From Campylobacter insulaenigrae NCTC 12927 (GTDB taxonomy: Bacteria; Campylobacterota; Campylobacteria; Campylobacterales; Campylobacteraceae), in assembly GCF_000816185.1 (NCBI RefSeq), contig NZ_CP007770.1, positions 806,001 through 870,000 of the forward strand: a stretch of DNA of 64,000 nucleotides. The letters are read 5' to 3'. This document shows, piece after piece, positions 56,222 through 64,000 of the stretch; the stretch's first letter is position 1, and every line of letters begins with the position of its first letter. The translations under genes were made by a program, and so were the position numbers. The notes below the pieces were generated by a model. It was not told where the DNA came from. It searched no databases and was given only the letters and a program-made list of their open reading frames with translations.

Positions 56222-56731
56222 TTATTTTGCAACACTAACTTTTGCCGATCTTATCACTCTATCATTCATCATATAACCTTTTTGTAAAAGTTGAACAATA
56301 TGACCGCTTTCATGATCAGCACTCTCTACATGAAACATCGCTTCATGTAAATTTGGATTAAATTCTCCACTAGCATCAATACTTTTAACCATATGTTTTT
56401 CAAGTTTTTTCAAAAGTAAATCAAGAGTGTTTTGCACCCCTTCTTTGATTTTCAAACTAATCTCATCGCTAGCATCTACATTAACAGCTGCTTCTAGAGC
56501 ATCTACAACATCAAGCAAATCCTTTGCAAAGCTTTCGTTTGCATAGATTGTTGCTGAAAGTTTTTCTTTTTCCATTCTCTTTTTTATATTTTCAAATTCA
56601 GCATTTGCTCTTAAATAAGCATCTTTTAATGTATCGTATTCTCCTTGAAGTTTGTCATATTCAGAAATATCATTTTCTGTGTTTTCCATTGCCTCTTCAA
56701 GCTTCTCTTCATTTTGTTTTTCTTCGCTCAT
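56222..56731 (-). CDS. grpE: Nucleotide exchange factor GrpE
   Basis: A 169-residue DnaK cofactor. An acidic N-terminal stretch leads into a long coiled coil (about 20-85: [18 protein letters not shown]), followed by the C-terminal beta domain with [16 protein letters not shown] and VLQ-like [22 protein letters not shown], given here as the pieces [15 protein letters not shown] and IRSAKV. It opens the DnaK nucleotide cleft. The start shares four bases with the hrcA stop. Confidence 0.97.
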   Translation of the reverse strand: MSEEKQNEEKLEEAMENTENDISEYDKLQGEYDTLKDAYLRANAEFENIKKRMEKEKLSATIYANESFAKDLLDVVDALEAAVNVDASDEISLKIKEGVQNTLDLLLKKLEKHMVKSIDASGEFNPNLHEAMFHVESADHESGHIVQLLQKGYMMNDRVIRSAKVSVAK

Positions 56732-57540
56732 GCAGCCTCCTTTATAATATTTAACATAGTTTTAAAATCAGAATATACACTTCCAGCAAAAATGATATTA
56801 GACTCTTTCCCTAAAAACATACTCTTAAATTTTAATCCCATAAAACCCTCTTCAAATAAAGGCTCAAACTTCAATTTTTCATCAAAATAAAAACCAATCT
56901 TTGGAGATAAAAGTTTAATAAAATTATCATTTTGATAAATTTGATAAGCCCTGCTTTCATTATATCTATAATAAATCATTGCTTGTTTAAGTGCAATAAT
57001 TTTTTCCAACAGTTCTTCAAAATTTACCTTAAATGCTAAATTTTCTATGTCTTTTAACTCAAGTCCAACTAATCTTTGCATAAACAAAAATGCATCTTGA
57101 CTAAATTTTAAGACCAATTCATTATATTTAAAATCAAGTATGATAAATTTATTATTTACCACATTTATTTCATTTAAAATTAGCTCATCACCACCATAAA
57201 CCAAAGCATAAATTTCAAACTTATTTAATAAAAATTCTAATAATGAAAGATCTCTTATTACAAGATTTTCTTCAAATATCAAATCTCTCCAATAAGCTTT
57301 CATAGCTCTAGTGGTAGGAATTCTTCCACTGCTAATATGAAGCTGAGTTAGAATTCCCTCATCACTTAACTTTTTAAAATAGACCCTTATAGTAGAAGCT
57401 GGAATGCTAACCTTATTATTTAACTCATTAGAGCCAACTGGTATATTACCATTTAAGTAAGTTTCGATAATAGTCTTTAAGATTAAATCCTTTTTACTAT
57501 AAGAATTCACAACATACCTTGATCTTAAATTAGCACTCAT
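56728..57540 (-). CDS. hrcA: Heat-inducible transcription repressor HrcA
   Basis: A 270-residue repressor. The N-terminal winged helix (about 15-75) includes [20 protein letters not shown] and the region [18 protein letters not shown]-like ([18 protein letters not shown]) that is highly conserved in HrcA; the C-terminal part is more divergent and shorter than in Bacillus (about 340 residues), as in other campylobacters. It binds CIRCE; its own start codon lies inside the CIRCE spacer, so it represses its own operon. It is the first gene of hrcA-grpE-dnaK. Confidence 0.95.
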   Translation of the reverse strand: MSANLRSRYVVNSYSKKDLILKTIIETYLNGNIPVGSNELNNKVSIPASTIRVYFKKLSDEGILTQLHISSGRIPTTRAMKAYWRDLIFEENLVIRDLSLLEFLLNKFEIYALVYGGDELILNEINVVNNKFIILDFKYNELVLKFSQDAFLFMQRLVGLELKDIENLAFKVNFEELLEKIIALKQAMIYYRYNESRAYQIYQNDNFIKLLSPKIGFYFDEKLKFEPLFEEGFMGLKFKSMFLGKESNIIFAGSVYSDFKTMLNIIKEAA

Positions 57541-57556
57541 TATTTAAGAGTGCTGA
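57530..57556 (-). promoter_or_regulatory. CIRCE operator (HrcA binding site)
   Basis: TTAGCACTC-N9-GAGTGCTGA on the plus strand, an inverted repeat that matches the CIRCE consensus in 17 of 18 arm bases. On the minus strand it covers the hrcA start codon and begins just after the -10 box, so bound HrcA would block initiation. Confidence 0.95.
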
Positions 57557-57560
57557 AGTT

Positions 57561-57589
57561 ATTATACATATTTAGTATTATAATGTCAA
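57561..57589 (-). promoter_or_regulatory. Sigma-70 promoter of hrcA-grpE-dnaK
   Basis: On the minus strand TTGACA (57589-57584) and TATAAT (57566-57561) stand 17 bases apart, both perfect consensus boxes. This is exceptional in Campylobacter, where -35 boxes are usually absent, and fits a strong promoter held down by HrcA. Confidence 0.9.
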
Positions 57590-57748
57590 GTTAATTTTAA
57601 ATAAAAATATTTAAAATACTTTAGTACATATAACTAAACTTTATTTAGCTTATACATATAAATAAATAAAAATATATTTTCAGCTTTTTTAAAAGTTAAA
57701 ACATTATAATTCCAGTTAGCAATATTTATTTAAAAAAGGTTTAATTTA

Positions 57749-57880
57749 ATGAAAAATTTAACATTAAGAGAAAAACACGATTTAAATGCCTATGTTTTCT
57801 CAAATATAGAAAAGAAAAAAATGGCTATAAACAGGATTTTTAAATTTTATTATATTAAACTTTTTAGATTAATTTTTTAA
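57749..57880 (+). CDS. Small ORF, 43 residues, unknown
   Basis: An ATG at 57749 with AAAAAAGG nine bases before it, and a TATAAT box at 57706-57711, open a 43-codon frame (MKNLTLREKHDLNAYVFSN... then a basic, aromatic tail). It overlaps the convergent gene's stop by 12 bases. The first 20 residues look protein-like; the tail is low in complexity and could be the result of a frameshift in a longer gene. Function unknown. Confidence 0.35.
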   Translation: MKNLTLREKHDLNAYVFSNIEKKKMAINRIFKFYYIKLFRLIF

Positions 57881-58498
57881 TCTATATTTTTTCATTTCTT
57901 TTTTCGTAAAAGATAACTCTTTAAATTCTGGCGATGAGATTAATTCTAAACATTGTTTATCTAAATTTTCAATTCCCATTATATAAAAATTTTCTTGCGA
58001 ATTTTCATCAACAAACAAATCAAATACTACGCAAGCTTGATTATTTACTTTATAAATAATTTGTCCACCCGAATTTGAATTTAAATTTAAAGCATCAATC
58101 TTTTTACTCTTACTCATATCTCTCACACTATTAGGAAAGCTATGGTGCAAAGTGTAATAAAGCATAATTTCACGCATAATATTTTTTATATCTATAAGCT
58201 CTTGTTTTATAAATGTTAGATCTTTAAAATATAAATTTATAAAATCTTGATTGAGATATTTATATAAAGTAAAATCATCAACATCATCACAAATGTCGTA
58301 TTTTTTTAAAATATAAATTTTATTTTTATTTAAAATCATATCAATACAAGCTTTATTATCTCGTTTTAACTCTATCATTAAAACATCTCTAGTTTGAATA
58401 TTTGAAGAATTTTTTTTATTATATGCAAAATCATTAAGCGTATCATAAATATTTGCATGAGCACAAAATAACATTAAAAATATAATTAAATATTTCAT
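57869..58498 (-). CDS. Hypothetical exported protein
   Basis: A 209-residue protein with a signal peptide (KYLIIFLMLFCAHAN) and no other membrane segment. The mature part is rich in Lys, Asn and Asp; four cysteines are visible (KACIDM, YDICDD, QACVVF, KQCLEL), suggesting disulfides. A segment near the middle (IMREIMLYYTLHHSFPNSVRDM) has a faint resemblance to pseudopilin-like proteins but no prepilin cleavage site is present. It overlaps the 78-residue gene by four bases and may share its operon with the DHH phosphoesterase and flhA. Function unknown. Confidence 0.75.
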   Translation of the reverse strand: MKYLIIFLMLFCAHANIYDTLNDFAYNKKNSSNIQTRDVLMIELKRDNKACIDMILNKNKIYILKKYDICDDVDDFTLYKYLNQDFINLYFKDLTFIKQELIDIKNIMREIMLYYTLHHSFPNSVRDMSKSKKIDALNLNSNSGGQIIYKVNNQACVVFDLFVDENSQENFYIMGIENLDKQCLELISSPEFKELSFTKKEMKKYRLKN

Positions 58499-58731
58499 AC
58501 AAACAAATTTCCATGATGATTTCTAAGATATTCTACCACTTCTAAAATCTCATCGACACCTTCTTTGGTGCTTTTAGAACATACATCATCTATACAATCA
58601 ATATAGCACTCTATGGCTTCTTCTATCTTTGTTTTTTTTACTCCAGCATACAAAAGCATTGCTTCTAACACTATACTTAATTCATATTGTAAATCTTGTA
58701 ACTCTTCTTTTGTATTATAATTTATTCTCAC
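58495..58731 (-). CDS. Hypothetical small helical protein
   Basis: A 78-residue, acidic, probably all-helical protein (KEELQDLQYELSIVLEAMLL, then IEEAIECYIDCIDDVCSK with three Cys). I do not recognise a family. It overlaps the DHH gene by 17 bases upstream and the exported protein gene by four downstream, so it is part of the same operon. Unknown function; the three Cys within about ten residues could hold metal. Confidence 0.7.
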   Translation of the reverse strand: MRINYNTKEELQDLQYELSIVLEAMLLYAGVKKTKIEEAIECYIDCIDDVCSKSTKEGVDEILEVVEYLRNHHGNLFV

Positions 58732-59767
58732 TTGTTTCCTTTAATTCTTTATTTTTAATTAAATCATTAAATTGGGCTTTTATAAATTCATAATTTGAAC
58801 TATCTTTGTAAGCTGCAAATAACCCTCCACTAGCATTTTTATGTCCTCCACCATTTACTAAATTCTTTGCCATCAAACTAACATCTAATTTATTGTTTGC
58901 TCTAAAACTTAATGTTTTTCTAGAACTCACATCAACAAAAAAATCAAAATCAGGATTTTGATTTAAAAAATCATTTCCTATTACTGAAGTATTTCCTATA
59001 TTTGAAGTCAATAAACCCTTTTGTCCCTTATAGAAAATACTAAATTTATTTTTATTAAAGCTCAACCTTTCCACTACAAATTTAGATATTAAATTACTTA
59101 AAGTATCATCATTATCTTTTATAAAAAAAGATTTTTTTAATCCATGTAAGTCATTATCCAAAACAATATGAGAATTTTCCATTTGAATATATTTTTTTGA
59201 TTGCTCAAAAAGATAAAAAATATATTCAATATTTTCATTTGAAAACATTACTCTATTAATTTCTTTCGCAGAAGAAACCATACCTAACAAAACCTTACCT
59301 AATTCAAAATTTTTATCTTCACTAAGCCAAATATCAACAGCGTTAACCACATCAACAAATTCATTCAAAGCAGAACTTTTACCATAACATCTAGAAAAAA
59401 AATCATAAACTATTTTAGTTGCACATCTTTGATCATCTAAAAAATACCATGGGTATTTTAAAGCGCACTCTAAACCACTTTGGTGATGATCTAGAAGCAA
59501 AAGTTTAATTTTTTTACCCTCAACGGCCTTTTGAAATTCTTCACATTGATTCAAATTTAAATTTAAATCAGTAATTAAGATAACAAATTCTTCTTGCGGA
59601 TTATTCTTTAAATCTTCTTCGATATTTTTAAAAATTACATTAAAATTTTCATTAATTTCTTTTCCATAATTTGAATTATAAAAAAAACAGTTTTTAAAAT
59701 AAAAATTTACTACATATTGACAAGCATAGCCATCTAAATCTGTATGTGAAAGATGATAAATTTTCAT
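58715..59767 (-). CDS. DHH family phosphoesterase (NrnB-like oligoribonuclease type)
   Basis: A 350-residue phosphoesterase. HTDLDGYACQY near the N-terminus, ITDLNL, the DHH motif LLDHHQSG (about residues 93-100) and the DHHA1 motif NGGGHKNASGG near residue 310 form the two-metal site. The layout is that of the NrnB/YtqI-like and related DHH-DHHA1 proteins that degrade nano-RNA or cyclic dinucleotides; which one applies is open. It lies nine bases downstream of flhA on the same strand and overlaps a small unknown gene. Confidence 0.88.
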   Translation of the reverse strand: MKIYHLSHTDLDGYACQYVVNFYFKNCFFYNSNYGKEINENFNVIFKNIEEDLKNNPQEEFVILITDLNLNLNQCEEFQKAVEGKKIKLLLLDHHQSGLECALKYPWYFLDDQRCATKIVYDFFSRCYGKSSALNEFVDVVNAVDIWLSEDKNFELGKVLLGMVSSAKEINRVMFSNENIEYIFYLFEQSKKYIQMENSHIVLDNDLHGLKKSFFIKDNDDTLSNLISKFVVERLSFNKNKFSIFYKGQKGLLTSNIGNTSVIGNDFLNQNPDFDFFVDVSSRKTLSFRANNKLDVSLMAKNLVNGGGHKNASGGLFAAYKDSSNYEFIKAQFNDLIKNKELKETSENKL

Positions 59768-59776
59768 ATTTTATCC

Positions 59777-61936
59777 TTATAGATCATCAACTTTTATAAT
59801 GCCTTCTGTTTCAAATTTAGTATTTTCAGCAATTTCTGCAAAACTAAGTACGGTGATATTGATACCAAAATTTGAACAAATATCAGCAATAAATTTTCTT
59901 AGTTGTGGTTCAACACAAAGCAAGAAAGGTTTTATTCTAGTATTAGCTACATTTGCAAGTTCAGCTTTTAAAGCTTCAACCAAAGCTCCAGTTTGTGCTA
60001 CATTTATCATTAAATGATAAGTTCCGTCTTTAAATTGAACATGCTCCATCAACTTTGCTGCTGCTGCTGCATCAAAAATATAAAAGCTTATATTCCCTTT
60101 TTCATCAACATATAAATTTGTAATTACTCTAGCTAAAGATGCTCTTACATGCTCTATAATCATATCTAAACTTTTGCTCACTTCAGCAATGTCACTAATA
60201 GATTCAAGAATTGTAAGCATATCTTTAATTGGAATACGTTCTTTTAATAAAGCTTTTAATACTTTTTGAATTAATCCAATGCTTGCAACTTTTAAAGAAT
60301 CATCTACAACAATAGGATAATCGTTTTTAATTTTATCAAGTAAATTTTGTACTTCTTGTTTAGTTAAAAGTTCAGCAGCATTAGCCTTAATAAGTTCACT
60401 CATATGCGTTGAAATTACACTTGCAGGATCAATGACTATATATCCATTTAAAGTTGCCTCGTCTTTCAAAGATGCATCTATCCAAAGAGCATCTGAATTA
60501 AAAGCTGGTTCTTTAGTAGCTATTCCTTCTATAGGTTCAGTAATAAAACCACTATCCATAGCTAGATATTTATCTGGGTAAATTTCAGCACTAGCTATAC
60601 CTACACCTTTTAATTTAAAAGTATATTCATTTGGTTTTAATTGCAAATTGTCTCGAATTCTAATTTTTGGCATTAAAAATCCGAGACTTTGAGCAATATT
60701 GCGCCTTGTTGATCTTATACGTTCAGTCAACTCACTTTCAGCCAATTTAATTAACCCATAACCTAATTCTAGCTCCAAAATTTCCAATTTTAAAATATCA
60801 GTAATTTTATTCTCCTCTTCTTTTAAAATTTCTTCTTCACTTCTCTTTTGTGGTTGTGCTTGTTCTTTTTCTTGAATTTCTTGATTTTTCTTACTAAGTG
60901 TAGTATCAAAATGTATTTTACCCTCTTGAACTTGCTTAATTACAAATCCCAATCCTAAAAATACCAAAGCCATAAAGCCTAAAGACAAATGTGGCAAACC
61001 GGGAACTAATGCAAAAATAAACAATATAAAACCAACAATAAGTAGTGTTTTATACTCACCTAATAATTGATTAATCGAACCTTCAGCAAAATTTTCTTCA
61101 TCTTTACTAGCACGAGTGATAATAATAGCAGTTGCAGTTGAAGTAATGAGCCCAGGAATTTGAGATACTAATCCATCACCAATGGTTAAAATAGTATAAG
61201 TAGAAGCGCATTGACTAAGATCCATATCGTGTTGAAAATATCCAATCATAAATCCACCGATAAGATTAACAATAGTAATAATAATCCCCGCAACAGCATC
61301 TCCTTTTATAAATTTAGAAGAACCATCCATTGCTCCATAAAAATTTGCTTCTGCTATAATCTCTTGTCGTCTCTCTCTTGCTGTTTTTTCATCGATCAAA
61401 CCTGCGTTTAAATCCGCATCAATTGCCATTTGCTTTCCTGGCATTGCATCAAGAGTAAATCTAGCTTGAACTTCTGAAACTCTTGTACTACCCTTAGTGA
61501 CAACCATAAAGTTAATTAAAACCAATATACAAAATACAACCACGCCTATAACATAATTTCCACCTACAACGAATTCTCCAAAACTAGCTATAATATCACT
61601 CACAACTGCAGGACCTTGATGTCCTTCACTTAAAATCATACGCGTAGTAGCTATATTTAATGAAAGTCTAAAAAGCGTAATAATTAACAACATAGTTGGA
61701 AAAGTTGTTAAATCAGTAGGTTTTGGTATGTATAAAGATATTAATATTATCAAAACAGAAATTGCTATGCTTAAAGCAAGAAAAAAGTCTAAAACTAAAC
61801 TTGGCAAAGGTACTATAATAATTGCCAAAATTGCAATTATTATAGCAACAACGGTTAAACTTTTAACTTTAACAATTGGAGCAATAAGTGGTGCAATCCA
61901 AGGTAAAACCAAATTAATTATATTTTTTTTAGCCAT
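59777..61936 (-). CDS. flhA: Flagellar biosynthesis protein FlhA
   Basis: A 719-residue core component of the flagellar type III export gate. About eight helices fill residues 25-330, with the cytoplasmic FHIPEP-type loop recognisable in MPGKQMAIDADLNAGLIDEKTA; the large cytoplasmic domain (about 350-719) contains GVGIASAEIYPDKYLAMDSG, and ENI..VLSFAEIAENTKFETEG near the end. It docks export chaperones and is essential for motility. In campylobacters FlhA also feeds into flagellar gene regulation through the FlgSR system. It overlaps the rrf2 gene by eight bases. Confidence 0.97.
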   Translation of the reverse strand: MAKKNIINLVLPWIAPLIAPIVKVKSLTVVAIIIAILAIIIVPLPSLVLDFFLALSIAISVLIILISLYIPKPTDLTTFPTMLLIITLFRLSLNIATTRMILSEGHQGPAVVSDIIASFGEFVVGGNYVIGVVVFCILVLINFMVVTKGSTRVSEVQARFTLDAMPGKQMAIDADLNAGLIDEKTARERRQEIIAEANFYGAMDGSSKFIKGDAVAGIIITIVNLIGGFMIGYFQHDMDLSQCASTYTILTIGDGLVSQIPGLITSTATAIIITRASKDEENFAEGSINQLLGEYKTLLIVGFILFIFALVPGLPHLSLGFMALVFLGLGFVIKQVQEGKIHFDTTLSKKNQEIQEKEQAQPQKRSEEEILKEEENKITDILKLEILELELGYGLIKLAESELTERIRSTRRNIAQSLGFLMPKIRIRDNLQLKPNEYTFKLKGVGIASAEIYPDKYLAMDSGFITEPIEGIATKEPAFNSDALWIDASLKDEATLNGYIVIDPASVISTHMSELIKANAAELLTKQEVQNLLDKIKNDYPIVVDDSLKVASIGLIQKVLKALLKERIPIKDMLTILESISDIAEVSKSLDMIIEHVRASLARVITNLYVDEKGNISFYIFDAAAAAKLMEHVQFKDGTYHLMINVAQTGALVEALKAELANVANTRIKPFLLCVEPQLRKFIADICSNFGINITVLSFAEIAENTKFETEGIIKVDDL

Positions 61937-62333
61937 TATTTCTTATAATATCATCTAAAGTAATAGAGACTAAAAAATCATCAATCTTATTTTGCAAATT
62001 TACTAAAACTGGCATTAAGCTACAATTTTCGCTTTTATGCGAAGGACACACACCATTACTGCATTCAAAAACATTTACAGATTTTTTTTCCACACTGTTA
62101 ATGATTTCTTTCAAAGTGTATTCTTGAGGATTTTTAACCAAAACAAATCCGCCTTTTGCGCCTTTAAATGACTTCAAAAGATTGTCTTTAGCTAAAGCTT
62201 GTAAAATTTTTGCTAAGAAACTCTTTGGAATATCTAAAACATTAGACATAGTGTCAACATCTTGCGGATCTTGAGATTTTGCTATATATATTAAAGATAA
62301 TAAAGCATATTCGCTAGCTTTTGTAAATAACAC
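61929..62333 (-). CDS. Rrf2 family transcriptional regulator
   Basis: A 134-residue winged-helix regulator. The N-terminal SEYALLSLIYIAK and the recognition helix region (IPKSFLAKILQALAKDNLLKS, here in parts) with KGAKGGFVL are typical of Rrf2/IscR/NsrR. Three cysteines in CSNGVC...ENC (about residues 92-105) could ligate a [2Fe-2S] cluster, though the spacing (x4, x7) is not the IscR one. It would sense Fe-S status, NO or oxidants. It starts with GTG at 62333 behind AAAGGGG. Linked to flhA by an eight-base overlap. Confidence 0.9.
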   Translation of the reverse strand: MLFTKASEYALLSLIYIAKSQDPQDVDTMSNVLDIPKSFLAKILQALAKDNLLKSFKGAKGGFVLVKNPQEYTLKEIINSVEKKSVNVFECSNGVCPSHKSENCSLMPVLVNLQNKIDDFLVSITLDDIIRNNG

Positions 62334-62495
62334 ACCAAACCCCTTTTTTCTAAACTAAAAATATTGTCACAATTTTTAAAAATTTTATTCTTTTCGAGAA
62401 ATTGTATTATATCAAAAAAATAATATTTCAAAATTACAAAAATCACGATATCAAACATTTTTAATAGAATTCAGATTTCTTTTTGTTTTTTTATG

Positions 62496-62501
62496 TATAA
62501 T
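62496..62501 (+). promoter_or_regulatory. -10 box (TATAAT) of rpsO
   Basis: ATGTATAAT follows a T-rich run (TTTTTGTTTTTTTA) in the -35 region, 42 bases before the rpsO ATG. It is a typical Campylobacter sigma-70 promoter. Confidence 0.7.
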
Positions 62502-62543
62502 TTCCACTCTTAAAAAATTAAAATACCGCTCAGGAGGTCTATC

Positions 62544-62816
62544 ATGGCTTTAGATTCGGCTAAAAAAGCAGAAATTGTTGCAAAATTTGCTAGAAAAAAT
62601 GGTGATACAGGTTCACCAGAAGTTCAAATCGCTCTCTTAAGTGCTAGAATTTCGGATTTAACAGAACATTTGAAAATTTATAAAAAAGATTTTTCGTCTC
62701 GTTTAGGCTTACTAAAACTTGTAGGTCAAAGAAAAAGATTACTTTCTTATCTTAAAAGAAAAGATTATCAAGCTTACACAAAACTAATCGGCGAATTAAA
62801 TTTAAGAGATAAATAA
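62544..62816 (+). CDS. rpsO: 30S ribosomal protein S15
   Basis: A 90-residue primary 16S rRNA-binding protein of the small-subunit platform. [37 protein letters not shown]-type and [12 protein letters not shown] segments are canonical S15. A full CAGGAGGT site precedes the ATG. It is a single-gene unit ending in a hairpin. The 5' leader of about 30 bases is too short to judge autoregulation. Confidence 0.98.
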   Translation: MALDSAKKAEIVAKFARKNGDTGSPEVQIALLSARISDLTEHLKIYKKDFSSRLGLLKLVGQRKRLLSYLKRKDYQAYTKLIGELNLRDK

Positions 62817-62834
62817 GCTTCGTGCTTATTTATC
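62808..62834 (+). terminator. Terminator-like hairpin of rpsO
   Basis: GATAAATAAGC (62808-62818) and GCTTATTTATC (62824-62834) pair perfectly over 11 bases with a TTCGT loop. The rpsO stop codon is in the left arm. No T-run follows, so it may act as an mRNA-stabilising hairpin instead. Confidence 0.6.
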
Positions 62835-62906
62835 CTAGAATTTATTATTCATCTACTTACAAATATAAATTTACTCTTAATTTAAGATTACAAATTTTGA
62901 TGCATT

Positions 62907-62934
62907 AATTCACAAGAGTTTCACAGTGTGAATT
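62907..62934. repeat. Inverted repeat AATTCACA-N12-TGTGAATT
   Basis: Eight-base perfect arms at 62907-62914 and 62927-62934 in the gap between the convergent rpsO and methyltransferase genes. It could be a weak terminator for either gene or a protein-binding site; no T-run is adjacent. Confidence 0.3.
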
Positions 62935-63010
62935 GGTCTTTAAAATACCTAAAAATAGCACTTTAAGTTTTATCTCGCAATGTATATTTCACATTAAAAT
63001 TTATTGACAT

Positions 63011-63904
63011 TTAAAGTTTTTTCAATTTTGCTATAAAAAATCCATCAACAAAATTATTAGGTAATACTCTTTTAGCATAAGAAAGATCAAAATTTCTAGA
63101 ATTAGCTTGAATATATTCAACATTATTTAGTTCAAAATCTAACAATTCTAGATCAAAATTTAAATTTTTTAGAGCATTTTCAATTACTTCTTCATTTTCT
63201 TCTCTTAAAAAAGTACAAGTACTATACACAAGTTCACCACCATACTTTAATGCAGATAAAGCAGAATGTAGTAATTTTTTTTGTAAATTCGAAATCTTTT
63301 TAATTTCTTTAGTGTTTTTTTCTATATTAAATCCTAATTTTGCAAAAGTAGAACAAGGAGCATCAAGTAAAATTTTATCAAATTTTAAAGGACAAATTTT
63401 TCCTATAATCTTAGAATCCTTCAAAAAGCATTTTGCAATTTTAACTTGATATTTTTCTAAATTATTCTTCAACACAAAAAACCTTGTTTTTGAAAGCTCA
63501 CAACATGCTAAATATCCTTTATTTTCCATAAAATTTGCTAAATTTATACTTTTTCCACCAGGAGCAGCACACATGTCTAAAACCTCATCTCCAGCTTTTA
63601 CATCTAAGACTTTGGCGCATAAATAAGAAGAAAAATTTTGTATATAAAATTGTCCTTCGATAAAAGCTCTCATAGAACTTAATTTGCTTTTGTATTCATA
63701 GGGGATTTCATAGCAAAATTCATCTATTTTATTAAACAAAATTTTTTCATCACTTAAAACGCATTCTAAATCATGTGAATTAACAACCAAAGAATTTCTA
63801 AAAATATTAATATTCTTATCACAATTAAAACTTTGCAATATTTTATATTTTTGATCACTTGTATAAAGATCATTTAAAGTCAATTCTAAATTAAACAATG
63901 CCAT
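63011..63904 (-). CDS. RsmB/NOP family RNA m5C methyltransferase
   Basis: A 297-residue class I methyltransferase. The SAM site reads [16 protein letters not shown] (about residues 100-115), the Asp of motif IV and its Cys are in [14 protein letters not shown], and the second Cys of the m5C pair is in YSTCTF. Both catalytic cysteines are present, as needed for RNA m5C formation. The N-terminal NusB-like domain of RsmB is missing, so the target (16S rRNA or another RNA) is open. Its start overlaps the end of the ruvX-like gene by 14 bases. Confidence 0.9.
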   Translation of the reverse strand: MALFNLELTLNDLYTSDQKYKILQSFNCDKNINIFRNSLVVNSHDLECVLSDEKILFNKIDEFCYEIPYEYKSKLSSMRAFIEGQFYIQNFSSYLCAKVLDVKAGDEVLDMCAAPGGKSINLANFMENKGYLACCELSKTRFFVLKNNLEKYQVKIAKCFLKDSKIIGKICPLKFDKILLDAPCSTFAKLGFNIEKNTKEIKKISNLQKKLLHSALSALKYGGELVYSTCTFLREENEEVIENALKNLNFDLELLDFELNNVEYIQANSRNFDLSYAKRVLPNNFVDGFFIAKLKKL

Positions 63905-64000
63905 AATAATTCTTCAAAATTAAATAAGCTGACAAAGAATCAAGTTTGCCATCTTTTTTCTTTAAATTTGCAATTCCCAATCCCATAGCTTCTTTAGAAC
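63891..64000 (-). CDS. RuvX/YqgF-like protein, C-terminal end only
   Basis: The last 35 codons of a gene that enters from the right edge: [20 protein letters not shown] then [15 protein letters not shown]. The [15 protein letters not shown] part matches the C-terminal catalytic Asp motif of RuvX/YqgF (D-S-x-A-A), a Holliday-junction-resolvase-like protein of 16S rRNA processing. As I recall, a yqgF gene precedes a NOL1/NOP2-type gene in C. jejuni too. With so little sequence the call is tentative. Confidence 0.55.
   Translation of the reverse strand, partial: SKEAMGLGIANLKKKDGKLDSLSAYLILKNYYGIV

Overview
The window looks like chromosome of a thermotolerant Campylobacter, most likely of the C. 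lari group. The DNA is very AT-rich, most start codons carry AAGGA-type ribosome binding sites, and promoters have a TATAAT -10 box without a clear -35. As I recall the C. jejuni map, several gene orders match it: nth-peb4-fba followed by a MotA-like/OmpA-like pair, macA-macB-outer membrane channel, hrcA-grpE-dnaK, pdxJ-pdxA, flhA-rrf2-rpsO, and the run trmN6-like, ykgJ, TPR, trpC-like, HIT, mnmH. The species is inference; no rRNA gene is present.

Positions 1 to about 4850 are accessory. At the left edge are a partial P27-type terminase small subunit gene, an HNH endonuclease gene and a short unknown gene, all on the minus strand. This is the packaging start of a prophage that runs off the left edge. 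A 16-base match to the 3' end of a tRNA (1660-1675), preceded by three direct repeats, probably marks its right attachment end. Next come remnants of an RloA/RloB-type abortive infection pair, two small ORFs, and an orphan HEPN-domain protein with two membrane segments. A DUF2920 gene with an in-frame G9 tract (phase-variable type) overlaps the 3' end of dnaE.

From 6 to 36 kb the genes are mostly core. They include dnaE; a short SelW-like selenoprotein gene with an in-frame TGA and a SECIS-like hairpin, which ordinary ORF calling misses; a DJ-1 protein; an agmatine-to-putrescine operon (aguA-CDF transporter-aguB); nadE-lpxK-thrC-kdsB-solute-binding protein as one tightly overlapping operon; dsbD; an NDH-2-like enzyme; an NSS transporter; a MotA/MotB-like (ZorAB-like) pair; fba; peb4; nth; gltS; and the macAB-type efflux operon.

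From 36 to 54 kb there is a nitroreductase, a triple-fusion lysophospholipid recycling protein (MFS + acyltransferase + acyl-ACP synthetase), a coupled S15 peptidase/MFS pair, the trmN6-to-mnmH operon, a phosphate permease gene split by a frameshift, pdxJ-pdxA, and a Ppx/GppA-YqeY-secreted nuclease operon. From 54 to 64 kb lie the hrcA-grpE-dnaK heat-shock operon with a CIRCE operator, a DHH phosphoesterase, flhA, an Rrf2 regulator, rpsO, an RsmB/NOP-type methyltransferase and the 3' end of a ruvX-like gene. I saw no rRNA, complete tRNA, CRISPR array or intact insertion sequence.
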